35,626 nt of DNA from Oscillospiraceae bacterium (GCA_900768105.1 CAAGBQ010000093.1:1-35626), one strand, 5' to 3'; positions 4,915-13,100 are shown, counted from the stretch's first letter. The notes: generated by a model from the letters alone, not told the origin. Made by a program: numbers and translations.

Positions 4915-7497
4915 TTTTGGCATCTGTAACTTATAATAGAATCGTTTTGCGTTGTTTTCAAAAAGTATCTCTTTAATCCGGGCGTTTACCCTTTCGATTT
5001 CCTTAATAAATTCCCGTGCCGGCATTCGCAAAACGCCTGCGCGCAGCGCCGACACCTGAATAAGACTATCCGATGTGACCACGCGTACGGAGTAGTTCTT
5101 TCCCACTTCTTCCACCAGCTTTTCAATATACATATCTCCGGTTTCATTCTCTTTTGTATATACAAGATGGATTCCGCCATAATCGGATTTTTCTCCGGCA
5201 TTGCCTTTTACCTTATATCCGTCAAAAACGAGCACAAGCTCACATTTTGTATAGCCGCGATAGTTGCAGAGAATATCTGTGAGAATATGGCGTGCTGCGT
5301 CAAAATTTTCCTTTGCAATATCAGCAAGACCTTCCCAAGCGAACATCAAGTTATAGCCGTCAACTATTATATAATCCTTTTTCGGCTTTGAAGATTGCGC
5401 CGCTTTTGGTGCATCAAGCATCGCTTCGGAATATCGGCGGCGCTTAATCGGTCCGAATTCTCGCTCCATAATTGCTTCAAGCTCTTTATCATCAACATTA
5501 AGATTGCGTTTTAGCAGCTTTACATCAGGAAGCGACGGTATGTTTTCATCCGCATCGATGTCAATTCCGCTCGTTACATGCATATATTTTTCAACATCGT
5601 ACCATTTCACCGTAACACCTGCTCCGTGGGAGCAAAATACCGAATCCGGTGTGTTTGCAAGGTCCGCTTCCGCATTGTATCCCACTGCGGCAATAACCTT
5701 TTCCGCATTGTGGCACGGAGAATAGCCGTCCGGAAAAAGCGCAAGCTTTCCTTTGCCCTTTGTATATGCCATAACGTCCTTTGCGTACGAGCGGATTTCC
5801 GAAACCGGCGCTCTTCCGCTTATTACGGCAGTTATACCATCGCTTTCCGGAGAAAATATCTTTCCGTCCATAATCCGTATATCGCTTACCGCCCTTCCAA
5901 GCTGCTCCGCAGGCACTTCAAGCCGGAAAGCATAATATGGCTCCAAAAGCACATTTTTTGCCTTCATAAGCCCTTGGCGCAGTGCCCGATATGTTGCCTG
6001 ACGAAAATCTCCGCCCTCGGTGTGCTTTACATGGGCGCGCCCCGCCACAAGTGTTATTTTCACATCGGTAAGCGGTGCACCGATTAACACTCCCCTGTGA
6101 GTTTTCTCCAGTATATGAGTGATGACAAGCCGCTGCCAGTTTTTGTTCAGCACATCCTCCCTGCAAAGACTTTCTGCCGTTATGCCGCTTTCCGGCTCCG
6201 CAGGTTCAATAAGCAGGTGCACCTCCGCATAGTGCCGAAGCGGTTCGAAGTGCCCGACTCCCTCCACCGGCGCCGCAACGGTTTCTTTATAAATAATGCT
6301 TCCGGAATCAAAATCCATATGCACACCAAAGCGCTCTTCCACAAGACTTTGCAGCACCTCTGCCTGAATTTCACCCATAAGGTGAACATAAATTTCGCCC
6401 ACGGAATTTCCGCTTACCAAAAGCTGCGGGTCCTCCTCCTCAAGCTGACGAAGCTTCGGCAAAAATTCCACAGGGCTTATCTCTTTCGGCAAAAGTACGC
6501 GATAGGTCAGCACCGGCTCCAGCACCGGTCTAAAGAAATCATTTTCAAAGCCGAGTCCCTGCCCCGGATATGTTGCGGAAAGCCCTAAAACGGCACACAC
6601 GCTCCCTGCAAACGCTTCGTCCACGGGTTCAAATTTTTCTCCGGAATATATGCGCAGCATATTCGCCTTTTCTTCTATGCTCTCCCCTCCCGACTTTGGA
6701 AAATAGACGATTGCGCTGCGCGCCTTTAGGCTTCCGCCGGTAATTTTCATATAGGTAAGGCGGTTTCCTTGTGGGTCGCGTGCAATTTTGAATACACGCG
6801 CGCCAAATTCGGTGCCATACTTCTTTTCTTGCGTATATTTTTCGAGTCCTCCAATAAATTCGGTAACACCGTCAAGCTTCAGTGCGGAACCAAACCAACA
6901 TGGAAAAATTTTTCGCTTTGCGATGGCCGCGGCAATTTCCTCCGCGGAAAGGTTTCCCTCCCCGATATATTTTTCCATAAGTTCTTCGTCGCAAAGGGCG
7001 GCATTTTCGCAAAGCTCTTCGGAATCGGCGGTAAAATCCACACAGCTTTCGGAAAGGTGTTTTTTAAGTTCCTCCAAAGCCGCGGTTTTCTCCGCTCCGT
7101 CAAGGTCCATTTTGTTCACAAAAATGAAAACCGGCACATTGTATCGCAAAAGCAGCCGCCAAAGCGTTTCCGTATGCGGCTGCACTCCGTCGCGGGCGCT
7201 TATTACCAAAACGGCATAATCCTGCACCTGCAAGGTGCGCTCCGCCTCCGAGGAAAAATCTATATGACCCGGAGTATCCAGCATGGTTATCTCCATATTT
7301 TGAGTTTTAAGTACCGCCTGCTTTGAAAAAATAGTTATACCGCGGCGGCGCTCCAATTCATAATTATCGAGAAAAGAATCCTTATTATCCACCCTGCCAA
7401 GCTTTTTAAGCCGTCCTGCTGTATACAGCAGAGCTTCCGAAAGAGTTGTTTTTCCGGCGTCAACATGGGCGAGTATGCTTATTACGGTTTTCTTCAT
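4912..7497 (-). CDS. TetM/EF-G-like translational GTPase fused to a C-terminal NYN (YacP/Rae1-type) ribonuclease domain
   Basis: Residues 1 to about 650 of this 861-residue protein are a translational GTPase of the ribosomal-protection (TetM/TetO/OtrA) branch. They show G1 HVDAGKTT (11-18), switch I RRGITI (51-56), DTPGH (74-78), NKMD (128-131) and a GSAL G5 (203-206), followed by EF-G domains II-V. A charged linker (about 660-706) leads to a YacP-like NYN domain (about 707-850): VDGYNLMFAW, CELVLVFDGYKVKG, VYTKENETGDMYIEKL and RVVTSD. All expected acidic residues are present (Asp713, Asp759, Asp788, Asp810). YacP of Bacillus subtilis is Rae1, a ribosome-associated endoribonuclease. The fusion therefore suggests a factor that enters the ribosomal A site and cuts mRNA. 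The start fits the GTPase N-terminus, but no clear Shine-Dalgarno site is visible. Tetracycline resistance is not implied. Confidence 0.93.
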   Translation of the reverse strand: MKKTVISILAHVDAGKTTLSEALLYTAGRLKKLGRVDNKDSFLDNYELERRRGITIFSKQAVLKTQNMEITMLDTPGHIDFSSEAERTLQVQDYAVLVISARDGVQPHTETLWRLLLRYNVPVFIFVNKMDLDGAEKTAALEELKKHLSESCVDFTADSEELCENAALCDEELMEKYIGEGNLSAEEIAAAIAKRKIFPCWFGSALKLDGVTEFIGGLEKYTQEKKYGTEFGARVFKIARDPQGNRLTYMKITGGSLKARSAIVYFPKSGGESIEEKANMLRIYSGEKFEPVDEAFAGSVCAVLGLSATYPGQGLGFENDFFRPVLEPVLTYRVLLPKEISPVEFLPKLRQLEEEDPQLLVSGNSVGEIYVHLMGEIQAEVLQSLVEERFGVHMDFDSGSIIYKETVAAPVEGVGHFEPLRHYAEVHLLIEPAEPESGITAESLCREDVLNKNWQRLVITHILEKTHRGVLIGAPLTDVKITLVAGRAHVKHTEGGDFRQATYRALRQGLMKAKNVLLEPYYAFRLEVPAEQLGRAVSDIRIMDGKIFSPESDGITAVISGRAPVSEIRSYAKDVMAYTKGKGKLALFPDGYSPCHNAEKVIAAVGYNAEADLANTPDSVFCSHGAGVTVKWYDVEKYMHVTSGIDIDADENIPSLPDVKLLKRNLNVDDKELEAIMEREFGPIKRRRYSEAMLDAPKAAQSSKPKKDYIIVDGYNLMFAWEGLADIAKENFDAARHILTDILCNYRGYTKCELVLVFDGYKVKGNAGEKSDYGGIHLVYTKENETGDMYIEKLVEEVGKNYSVRVVTSDSLIQVSALRAGVLRMPAREFIKEIERVNARIKEILFENNAKRFYYKLQMPK

Positions 7498-7538
7498 CTG
7501 TGTGGCTTCAACTTTCGTGCTTTGTGTATTCTGATACT

Positions 7539-7567
7539 ATTATAGCACTCTTTCCACCAAGTTAAAA
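7539..7567 (-). promoter_or_regulatory. Promoter of the GTPase-NYN gene
   Basis: On the minus strand, a perfect -10 TATAAT (7539-7544) lies 17 bp from a weak -35 TTTTAA (7562-7567). The predicted leader is about 35 nt long and lacks a recognisable AGGAGG. Confidence 0.65.
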
Positions 7568-7583
7568 TAGTTTTACGCAATAT

Positions 7584-7617
7584 AAAAAAACAAGCGGCGC
7601 ACCTATCGGTGCGCCGC
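7584..7617 (-). terminator. fba terminator
   Basis: A perfect 10-bp stem, GCGGCGCACC / GGTGCGCCGC (7594-7603 and 7608-7617), is followed on the minus strand by a TTG plus T7 run. Confidence 0.93.
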
Positions 7618-7633
7618 AATTGCGTTATTTAAA

Positions 7634-8569
7634 TCATGCTTTTCCGTTGCAGCCGAGAACATCGACAATTTTGTGCCTTACCAATTCTTTTATATTCTCG
7701 CGCGCCGGTTTAAGATACTGTCTTGGGTCGAAGTGGTCGGGATGCTCAACAAGGTGCTCGCGGATAGAAGCGGTGCAAACAAGGCGTAGGTCGGAATCTA
7801 TGTTGATTTTGCAAACAGCCATTTTTGCCGCCTTTGCAAGAAGTTCTTCCGGAATACCGATAGCATCGGGCATTTGACCGCCGAATTCATTAACGACCTT
7901 TACCCATTCCTGCGGAACGGAAGAAGCGCCGTGAAGAACAATAGGGAATCCCGGAAGGCGTTTTTCCACTTCCTCAAGTATATCAAAGCGAAGCATGGGC
8001 TTGTGACCCGGTTTGAATTTATATGCACCATGGCTTGTGCCGATTGCAATTGCAAGGGAATCCACTCCGGTGCGCTCTACAAATTCTTCAACCTGATCCG
8101 GTCTGGTATAGGAAGAATCCTCCGCGCTTACATTTACATCGTCCTCAATGCCCGCAAGAGTACCAAGCTCGCCCTCTACGCAAATATCATGAGCATGGGC
8201 GTATTCAACAACCTGTCTTGTAAGCGCTATATTGTCCTCAAAATTATATTTGGAACCATCAATCATAACGGAGGTAAATCCGCTGTCGATGCAGTCCTTG
8301 CAAAGCTCAAAGCTGTCGCCGTGGTCAAGGTGAAGCGCAATCGGAAGGCCTGTGTCATATACCGCTGCCTCCACAAGTTTTTTGAGGTATATGGGCTTTG
8401 CATATTTTCTTGCACCGTTAGAAACCTGAAGGATAAGCGGAGCTTTTTCCTCTGCGGCTGCTTCGGTAATGCCCTGAATAATCTCCATATTGTTTACATT
8501 GAAAGCACCGATGGCATAGCCTTCTTTATAAGCTTTCTCGAACATTTCCTTTGTTCCGACAAGCGGCAT
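7634..8569 (-). CDS. fba: Class II fructose-1,6-bisphosphate aldolase
   Basis: This 311-residue zinc-dependent aldolase interconverts fructose-1,6-bisphosphate with dihydroxyacetone phosphate and glyceraldehyde-3-phosphate in glycolysis. Family motifs are ALHLDHGD (catalytic Asp82, zinc His83), CVEGELGTLAG (131-141), AIGTSHGAYK (zinc His181), IVLHGASS (zinc His214), and KINIDSDLR near the C-terminus for phosphate binding. The length is usual. The ATG is preceded by AAAGGA about 11 nt upstream, a promoter with a 17-bp spacer lies further up, and a strong terminator follows. It appears monocistronic. A tagatose-bisphosphate aldolase of the same family cannot be excluded by sequence alone, but is less likely in this setting. 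Confidence 0.95.
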   Translation of the reverse strand: MPLVGTKEMFEKAYKEGYAIGAFNVNNMEIIQGITEAAAEEKAPLILQVSNGARKYAKPIYLKKLVEAAVYDTGLPIALHLDHGDSFELCKDCIDSGFTSVMIDGSKYNFEDNIALTRQVVEYAHAHDICVEGELGTLAGIEDDVNVSAEDSSYTRPDQVEEFVERTGVDSLAIAIGTSHGAYKFKPGHKPMLRFDILEEVEKRLPGFPIVLHGASSVPQEWVKVVNEFGGQMPDAIGIPEELLAKAAKMAVCKINIDSDLRLVCTASIREHLVEHPDHFDPRQYLKPARENIKELVRHKIVDVLGCNGKA

Positions 8570-8605
8570 TGAAACTCAATCCTTTCTGTAATAGATTCTA
8601 TTTGT

Positions 8606-8634
8606 ATTTTATAACAAAAGCATTTTCTTTGCAA
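8606..8634 (-). promoter_or_regulatory. fba promoter
   Basis: On the minus strand, -35 TTGCAA (8629-8634), a 17-bp spacer and -10 TAAAAT (8606-8611) lie about 37 nt upstream of the fba ATG. Confidence 0.7.
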
Positions 8635-8857
8635 GAGATTGCCATTCGGTATTTTTCACAAATTTTTCATTAAAATTTTGTGCATAATGCAAAAAATCTG
8701 CTTATCAAATTTTTATCAATCTGTTATGAATAGCGATATTTTCTCATTTGACTTTAATTTTGCCGTGCAAATCAATTTATATTTGCCGTCAACGGCAATA
8801 CAGCACAGAACTTGCTTTTTAAGGGAAGCAAAGACTTTTATGCGGTGCGGACTGTCT
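8635..8857. other. AT-rich intergenic region between ogg and fba, no gene seen
   Basis: About 220 bp of AT-rich sequence follow the ogg stop codon. A small GC stem TTGCCGT / ACGGCAA lies near 8793-8808 but lacks a T run, so it is not a convincing terminator. No ribosome-binding site with a plausible frame was found on either strand. Confidence 0.5.
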
Positions 8858-9700
8858 TTATTCCTTTGCCTGTATAAATTTTTCCGGAAAATTCCGTGCA
8901 TAGTGAAACAAAAACTGCTGCGCAATTCCGGCGTAATCGGTAACACAGGCAGGCATACTTCCGCCAAGGGTGCTTATAACACGCTTCATCCAAACATCTG
9001 CCGGACAGCAATCCGTTTTTCCAAGCCCATAAAGCAGCACGCAATCCGCAACCTTCGGACCTATTCCATGCACCTCAAGGAGGCGTCTGCGTGCTTCTGC
9101 GGTTGGCTCTTTTGCAAGTGCTTCAAGGTCAAGCTTTCCGCTTTCAATCTCTCTTGCCGCGCAAACAAGGTATTCCGCACGGTACCCGCAGCCCAGCTTT
9201 GCAAATTCCTCCGCAGCAGCGGCGGAAAGCCTACTGGGAGTTGGAAAAGCGTATATTCCCTCTTCAATTTCATCTCCGAATGCGGCACAAATGCGTTCCA
9301 CAATGCCTTTTATCCTCGTAATATTGTTATTTTGGCTTATAATAAATGTGATAAAAGCTTCCCACGGCTCCTGATGCAAAACACGAATCCCCGGCGCAAA
9401 TTCGCAGGCTTCATGCAAAATTTCACATTCGGCAAATTCCGCTTTAAGCGCGTCGTAATCCCTTCCAAAATCAAAGTAATCATACCACACGGAGGAAAAT
9501 TCCTTCTCATCCGCACCAAGGATTGTTATTCCGTCCTTCTCCTGCCGAATACTTCGGCAAACACCTTGAACCGCCCCGCGCCAGTTTCCGTTTTCATCCG
9601 GCTTCCAGCGAAAGCATTGACCGCAATCCAAGGTTTCCGGCAGCGAAAGCCCGCTTACGCCAGTTATTTTAATTCCGTCATTTGTCTTTTCTGCTATCAT
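8858..9700 (-). CDS. 8-oxoguanine DNA glycosylase (Ogg1-like, HhH-GPD)
   Basis: This 280-residue bifunctional-type DNA glycosylase is predicted to remove 8-oxoguanine and nick the strand. The N-terminal half matches the Ogg OB-like domain (LPETLDCGQCFRW, 20-32), and the middle has FITFIISQNNNITRIKGIVE. The helix-hairpin-helix is LLEVHGIGPKVADCVLLYGL with the catalytic Lys216, followed by PADVWMKRVI with Asp235. The start at 9700 was chosen because GAAAGGA precedes that ATG and family similarity begins there; the frame stays open upstream to 9838 but without family similarity. The 157 nt downstream show no obvious T-rich terminator. The upstream region contains inverted repeats (9714-9778). 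Confidence 0.9.
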   Translation of the reverse strand: MIAEKTNDGIKITGVSGLSLPETLDCGQCFRWKPDENGNWRGAVQGVCRSIRQEKDGITILGADEKEFSSVWYDYFDFGRDYDALKAEFAECEILHEACEFAPGIRVLHQEPWEAFITFIISQNNNITRIKGIVERICAAFGDEIEEGIYAFPTPSRLSAAAAEEFAKLGCGYRAEYLVCAAREIESGKLDLEALAKEPTAEARRRLLEVHGIGPKVADCVLLYGLGKTDCCPADVWMKRVISTLGGSMPACVTDYAGIAQQFLFHYARNFPEKFIQAKE

Positions 9701-9748
9701 ATCGTTCCTTTCGTTGAGCACGAGAAAGCATACATTTCTTTGCTTCCA

Positions 9749-9778
9749 TTGAGCATTTATGCTCATAAATGTGCTCAA
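9749..9778. repeat. Imperfect inverted repeat in the ogg 5' region
   Basis: TTGAGCA-TTTATG (9749-9761) is followed after CT by CATAAA-TG-TGCTCAA (9764-9778), a long inverted repeat with a 2-nt bulge, located 49-78 bp upstream of the ogg start. A further TTGAGCAC half-site lies at 9714-9721, next to the ribosome-binding site. It could be an operator or a leader hairpin; no regulator is known from the sequence. Confidence 0.55.
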
Positions 9779-9884
9779 AATCTGCTGCGTAAAGTGCACT
9801 AAACTGTTTGTATGATTACATTTTATGGCTTTCAACATAGCAGAACCCCACCGTTTCCCATTAGCAAGAGCTTCTTTTATTTAG

Positions 9885-9917
9885 GTTTTCAACATTTTCC
9901 ACCAAGTTTTCAACATT
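9885..9917. repeat. 12-bp direct repeat with 21-bp period in a divergent intergenic region
   Basis: GTTTTCAACATT occurs at 9885-9896 and 9906-9917, exactly two helical turns apart. A diverged third copy, GGCTTTCAACAT, lies at 9827-9838. The surrounding 9701-10047 region separates the divergent ogg and small membrane protein genes and contains no other gene. A TATAAT at 9943-9948 lies downstream and may serve the plus-strand gene. The arrangement suggests a protein-binding site. Confidence 0.55.
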
Positions 9918-10047
9918 GCTTCCGTGCTCAATATACCTTATGTATAATCCGCGTTCCGCAAAATTTTACCGTTTTTTTATGAATAAAAAGCGACCGCCAT
10001 AAAAGAATATACATATACAAATTATGTTACGGAGGTGCGCTTTTTTG

Positions 10048-10308
10048 ATGCTTCGCGGAGTGAATAAAAAGATTATAGAAATAAATAATGTCGATGGCGG
10101 ATATTTTGAGAAAATCCTCTTTTTCGTAAGTGACGACCGCCGCGCGGAACCGGATTCGGTGCTTGAAAATCAGGCAGAAAAATACGCCAAGGATTCCTGC
10201 GCGCTTAAATATCGCCGAAGAATTCTTACATGGGATACGGCAAAATTTGCACTTAAAATGGCAATATCCGCCGGCATTGGTCTTGCCGTCGGAATATTGC
10301 TGCTGTAA
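10048..10308 (+). CDS. Small hypothetical protein with a C-terminal membrane helix
   Basis: I do not recognise this 86-residue protein. It has a basic and mixed N-terminal region beginning MLRGVNKKIIEINN, a short FEKILFFVSDD segment, a charged middle rich in Arg and Lys, and a hydrophobic end (about 67-86, ISAGIGLAVGILLL) that could form a membrane anchor with the soluble part in the cytoplasm. GGAGG at about 10032 supports the start. ATG 10048 is 11-12 nt from it and TTG 10045 would be closer, so either could be used. The gene converges with the cupin gene, only 9 nt away, with no visible terminator between them. A TATAAT at 9943 is the nearest candidate -10 element. Confidence 0.75.
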   Translation: MLRGVNKKIIEINNVDGGYFEKILFFVSDDRRAEPDSVLENQAEKYAKDSCALKYRRRILTWDTAKFALKMAISAGIGLAVGILLL

Positions 10309-10317
10309 TTATTCGGT

Positions 10318-10812
10318 TTAGGTAAGACGCTTGATAACAAGCTCGTGCTGCGGATATTCTTTTATAAGATTCTCCCTTGACGGAAGCTCAAAATCATCGA
10401 ATTCAAAGCCGGGAGAAACCATACAGCCAACAAGAGAATATCCCGGACCGTCCATTATTGCGCCGAAAATGCAGCCTTTTGGAACAAGCACCTGCGGCTG
10501 TTCTTCTCTTTCCGCATCAAGACCAAGGCGTACTCTTTTAAGCTCGCCTTCCTTGGTAATCATATGTATAACAAGCGGTGTTCCGGAATGGTAGTACCAG
10601 ATTTCATCCGATTTTATGCGGTGAAAGCGGGAAACCTCTCTGTCCTTCAGCAAAAAGTATATGCTTGTCCAAAGGCGGCGGTTGCCGTCAAACGCCGTAT
10701 CCACAGAAGAAGCGTCTATTATATCGGAGGACTTGTGACATTCGCTGTAATAGCCGCCCTCCGGATGTGCTTTTAATCCAAGCTTTTCAATAAAATATTT
10801 ACCGGTATACAA
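10318..10812 (-). CDS. Cupin-fold protein of the DUF985 family
   Basis: This 164-residue protein belongs to the DUF985/Cupin_5 family of small beta-barrel proteins of unknown substrate. Family features are LGLKAHPEGGYYSECHKS near the N-terminus, SIYFLLKDREVSRFHRIKSDEIWYYH (cupin metal-site region with His and Glu), VLVPKGCIFGAIM, YSLVGCMVSPGFEFDDFEL, and a C-terminal KEYPQHELVIKRLT. The start codon is TTG, supported by AAGGAGG at 10820-10826 with 7-nt spacing. It lies downstream of the MATE gene in the same direction, with its own possible promoter in between. A sugar isomerase-like role is only a guess for this family. Confidence 0.9.
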   Translation of the reverse strand: MYTGKYFIEKLGLKAHPEGGYYSECHKSSDIIDASSVDTAFDGNRRLWTSIYFLLKDREVSRFHRIKSDEIWYYHSGTPLVIHMITKEGELKRVRLGLDAEREEQPQVLVPKGCIFGAIMDGPGYSLVGCMVSPGFEFDDFELPSRENLIKEYPQHELVIKRLT

Positions 10813-10842
10813 AATAAAACCTCCTTAAAAGAGTATACATTC

Positions 10843-10871
10843 ATTGTATCATCTTTTTGGAGGTTTTTAAA
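10843..10871 (-). promoter_or_regulatory. Possible promoter for the cupin gene
   Basis: On the minus strand, -10 TACAAT (10843-10848) lies 17 bp from a weak -35 TTTAAA (10866-10871), in the 62-bp gap after the MATE stop codon. Confidence 0.45.
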
Positions 10872-10874
10872 GTG

Positions 10875-12236
10875 TTATTGAGAAAATCTTGCGGTAATTT
10901 CTTTATTTTTGCGGATGTAATAAACCGTTATAAGTACCGCGCTTAATGTCCAGCCTATTGGATAGCCGATTGCCACGGCGAAGAGAACATTCGGGAAAAG
11001 TCTACTTACCGCAAAAAGATATATTTGGCGGAAAATCACAAACGAAAACAACTTTATCAGCGTCGCCATCCTTGTGTCGCCTGCTCCGCAAAGGGAACCG
11101 GAAAGAATCATATTGACGCTCCATACTATATAAAACGGGGTCATAACCCGAAGAAGCATTGTTCCGCACTCCACAACCGCCGTTTCACGGTTAAACAACA
11201 TAATCGCCTGCGGAGCAAAGGCAACAAGCACCGCCACCACCGCCGCGGTCGCTGCGGCGGCAATTCCGACAGAAATTTTTGTACCCTTGCTTGCTCTGTA
11301 TGCCTTAAATGCGCCAAGGTTTTGCCCGACGAAGGTTGTAATGCTCATTGAAATGCTGTTTGCCGGAATTACAACAAACTGGTCTATCTTAATATACGAT
11401 GACCAGCCCGCCATTACCGAAGAACCGAATGCATTGATATATGACTGCACAAAAACATTTGAAAACGCCGTTATACTTTGCTGAAGCGCCGAAGGCATTC
11501 CGATATATATGATTTCTTTAAGCACGCCCATTTCAATCCGCAGGCGGTTCCAATGAAGGCGATACATACCTTTTGATACCGTAAGCGAAACAAGCACCAG
11601 AATTGCGGAAATAACCTGCGAAAGTATTGTTGCATAAGCCGCGCCCGCAACACCCATGCTCATATATTTTACAAATATAATGTCAAAAACAACATTTACA
11701 AATGACGAACATATAAGATAGCAAAGCGGCCTTACCGAATCGCCCACCGCACGCAAAATTGCGGAACCCATATTATAAATCATAAGCGAAGAAACGCCCG
11801 CAAAATAAATTTGCAAATACGCTTCCGCCTCATCATAAACATCCGCCGGCGTGCTCATAAGATTGAGCATATACGGCACCATAAAAACACCGAGCACCGT
11901 TGCAAATACGCTGAAAATCAATATTACCGTGATGGCGGTATGCACCGCCTTTTCAACCCTTTTTGCGTTGCCTGCACCGTAATTCTTTGCTATAACTACG
12001 CTTCCGCCGGTTGCAAGGCCGGAGAAAAACCCGATAAGCGTATTTATAATTGGGGATGTGGTTCCGACGGCAGCAAGTGCTTCCTTTCCCACATAGTTAC
12101 CCACAACAATGCTGTCGACCGTGGTATAAAGCTGCTGAAACAGATAGCCAAGCGCAAGCGGCAACGCAAATCTGACTATATGCTTCCAAATGCAGCCCTC
12201 TGTCATCAGGACCTCTCCGCTTTTCCCTTTCCGCAT
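10875..12236 (-). CDS. MATE family multidrug/cation antiporter
   Basis: This 453-residue inner-membrane exporter of the multidrug and toxic compound extrusion family is expected to couple Na+ or H+ influx to efflux of small organic molecules. About twelve hydrophobic segments are visible, in two homologous halves. Typical segments are IVRFALPLALGYLFQQLYTTVDSIVVGNYVG near the N-terminus, GFFSGLATGGSVVIAKNYGAGN, and in the second half QQSITAFSNVFVQSYINAFG with FVGQNLGAFKAYRASKG. GAAAGGA precedes the ATG. The length is normal and all helices appear intact. The substrate cannot be inferred. The cupin gene follows in the same direction, but a local promoter makes co-transcription uncertain. Confidence 0.93.
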   Translation of the reverse strand: MRKGKSGEVLMTEGCIWKHIVRFALPLALGYLFQQLYTTVDSIVVGNYVGKEALAAVGTTSPIINTLIGFFSGLATGGSVVIAKNYGAGNAKRVEKAVHTAITVILIFSVFATVLGVFMVPYMLNLMSTPADVYDEAEAYLQIYFAGVSSLMIYNMGSAILRAVGDSVRPLCYLICSSFVNVVFDIIFVKYMSMGVAGAAYATILSQVISAILVLVSLTVSKGMYRLHWNRLRIEMGVLKEIIYIGMPSALQQSITAFSNVFVQSYINAFGSSVMAGWSSYIKIDQFVVIPANSISMSITTFVGQNLGAFKAYRASKGTKISVGIAAAATAAVVAVLVAFAPQAIMLFNRETAVVECGTMLLRVMTPFYIVWSVNMILSGSLCGAGDTRMATLIKLFSFVIFRQIYLFAVSRLFPNVLFAVAIGYPIGWTLSAVLITVYYIRKNKEITARFSQ

Positions 12237-12494
12237 AGTTTTTTTCCTTTCATATTCTCAATTATTTCTGATAAAATTATAAAATGTATTTTATGCAATG
12301 GCAATAGAATAATTTATTTTCGTGCTTTGCGCCAATATGCCGCACCAAATTTAAGTAATTTTGTGTAAATGTAAGGGTAATATAACAAGTTCGCTTCATT
12401 CATTATTTTTTTTGACATTAAGGCTGCAAAACCCTTTAAATATTTCCGAATTTAAGTTATAATATATATGAATTTATTTTCGGGAGATAATTTT

Positions 12495-12836
12495 ATGAAC
12501 TATGTCTATCTTGCCATTGGCTTAATCGTGGGCGCAATATTTCTTGGAATGGCCAAAAACACACGCCGCCGCAAGGCAATCCCCTATGAGGTTACAAAAA
12601 AGCTTAAAAGCTCCAAGCGTATGGACGAGTATAATCAGTGGTGCGATGCTGAAGCAAAAGCCGATGTTATCGTTGGAACAGGACTTATCCTGTTTGGAAT
12701 TTCCGTTACCTTTGTGGATACAAGCCTTGTTGTAACCAATATAATTTCCATAGTTTCTCTTGTTGTATTCGTCATCGGCTACATAATGCGCATTGTTAAC
12801 AACAAAAAGCACCTAAATCATTTCTTTGTCAGATAA
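12495..12836 (+). CDS. Small hypothetical membrane protein
   Basis: I do not recognise this 113-residue protein. It has three hydrophobic segments, about 3-20 (YVYLAIGLIVGAIFLGMA), 54-74 and 80-103, separated by a polar loop rich in Lys and Arg (NTRRRKAIPYEVTKKLKSSKR). It resembles the many small DUF-type membrane proteins of Clostridia. ATG 12495 is chosen because GGGAGA lies 8 nt upstream; an in-frame ATG at 12468 has no such site. A TATAAT near 12460 with a weak upstream hexamer is the likely promoter. It forms a probable two-gene unit with the DUF4177 gene 37 nt downstream. Confidence 0.75.
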   Translation: MNYVYLAIGLIVGAIFLGMAKNTRRRKAIPYEVTKKLKSSKRMDEYNQWCDAEAKADVIVGTGLILFGISVTFVDTSLVVTNIISIVSLVVFVIGYIMRIVNNKKHLNHFFVR

Positions 12837-12873
12837 GTGATTTTTCACTTCATATTATAAGGAGGTTTTTGCT

Positions 12874-13065
12874 ATGAAAAAGTACGAGTATGTTTCCATT
12901 CATGTAGGCGTCGGCGTCCTCGGCACCAAAATTGAGGAACATCGTAAAATCATTGACGAATACGCCGCCAAAGGCTATCGCTACGCCGGATATATTCCGA
13001 CGCTGATGAACGCCGACGGCAAAATACATGAAATCGACCTTATTTTTGAATGTGACAACGACTGA
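12874..13065 (+). CDS. DUF4177 domain protein
   Basis: This 63-residue cytoplasmic protein has the compact DUF4177 pattern: an initial KKYEYVSIHVG strand, a helix around EEHRKIIDEYAAKGYRYAGYIP, and a final strand around IHEIDLIFECDND. The function of the family is unknown. A strong AAGGAGG precedes the ATG. It is the second gene after the small membrane protein and is followed immediately by a strong hairpin terminator that starts at the stop codon. Confidence 0.85.
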   Translation: MKKYEYVSIHVGVGVLGTKIEEHRKIIDEYAAKGYRYAGYIPTLMNADGKIHEIDLIFECDND

Positions 13066-13100
13066 AAGCGGCGGTGCTCAAAATGAGCACCGCCGCTTTT
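13065..13100 (+). terminator. Bidirectional terminator with GTGCTCA core
   Basis: Arms AAAGCGGCGGTGCTCA (13065-13080) and TGAGCACCGCCGCTTT (13084-13099) form a 16-bp perfect stem around AAA. It separates the convergent DUF4177 gene and the 271-residue hypothetical gene, whose stop codon abuts it. Confidence 0.93.

Noticed and set aside
4912..7497. Calling this gene a tetracycline-resistance determinant
   Set aside because: The GTPase belongs to the same branch, but the extra nuclease domain and lack of mobile or attenuator context point to a resident cellular role; resistance cannot be read from the sequence.
8793..8808. TTGCCGT/ACGGCAA hairpin as the ogg terminator
   Set aside because: The stem is short, the loop is 2 nt and no T run follows on the minus strand.
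9885..9948. Possible replication origin (DnaA-box-like TTTTCCACC and TTTTCAACA)
   Set aside because: Matches to TTATCCACA are poor, and no dnaA, dnaN or AT-rich unwinding tract accompanies them.
12412..12420. TTGACA before the small membrane protein at 12495 as its -35 element
   Set aside because: It is about 43 bp from the TATAAT near 12460, far outside the usable spacing; only a weak TTTAAA lies at 17 bp.
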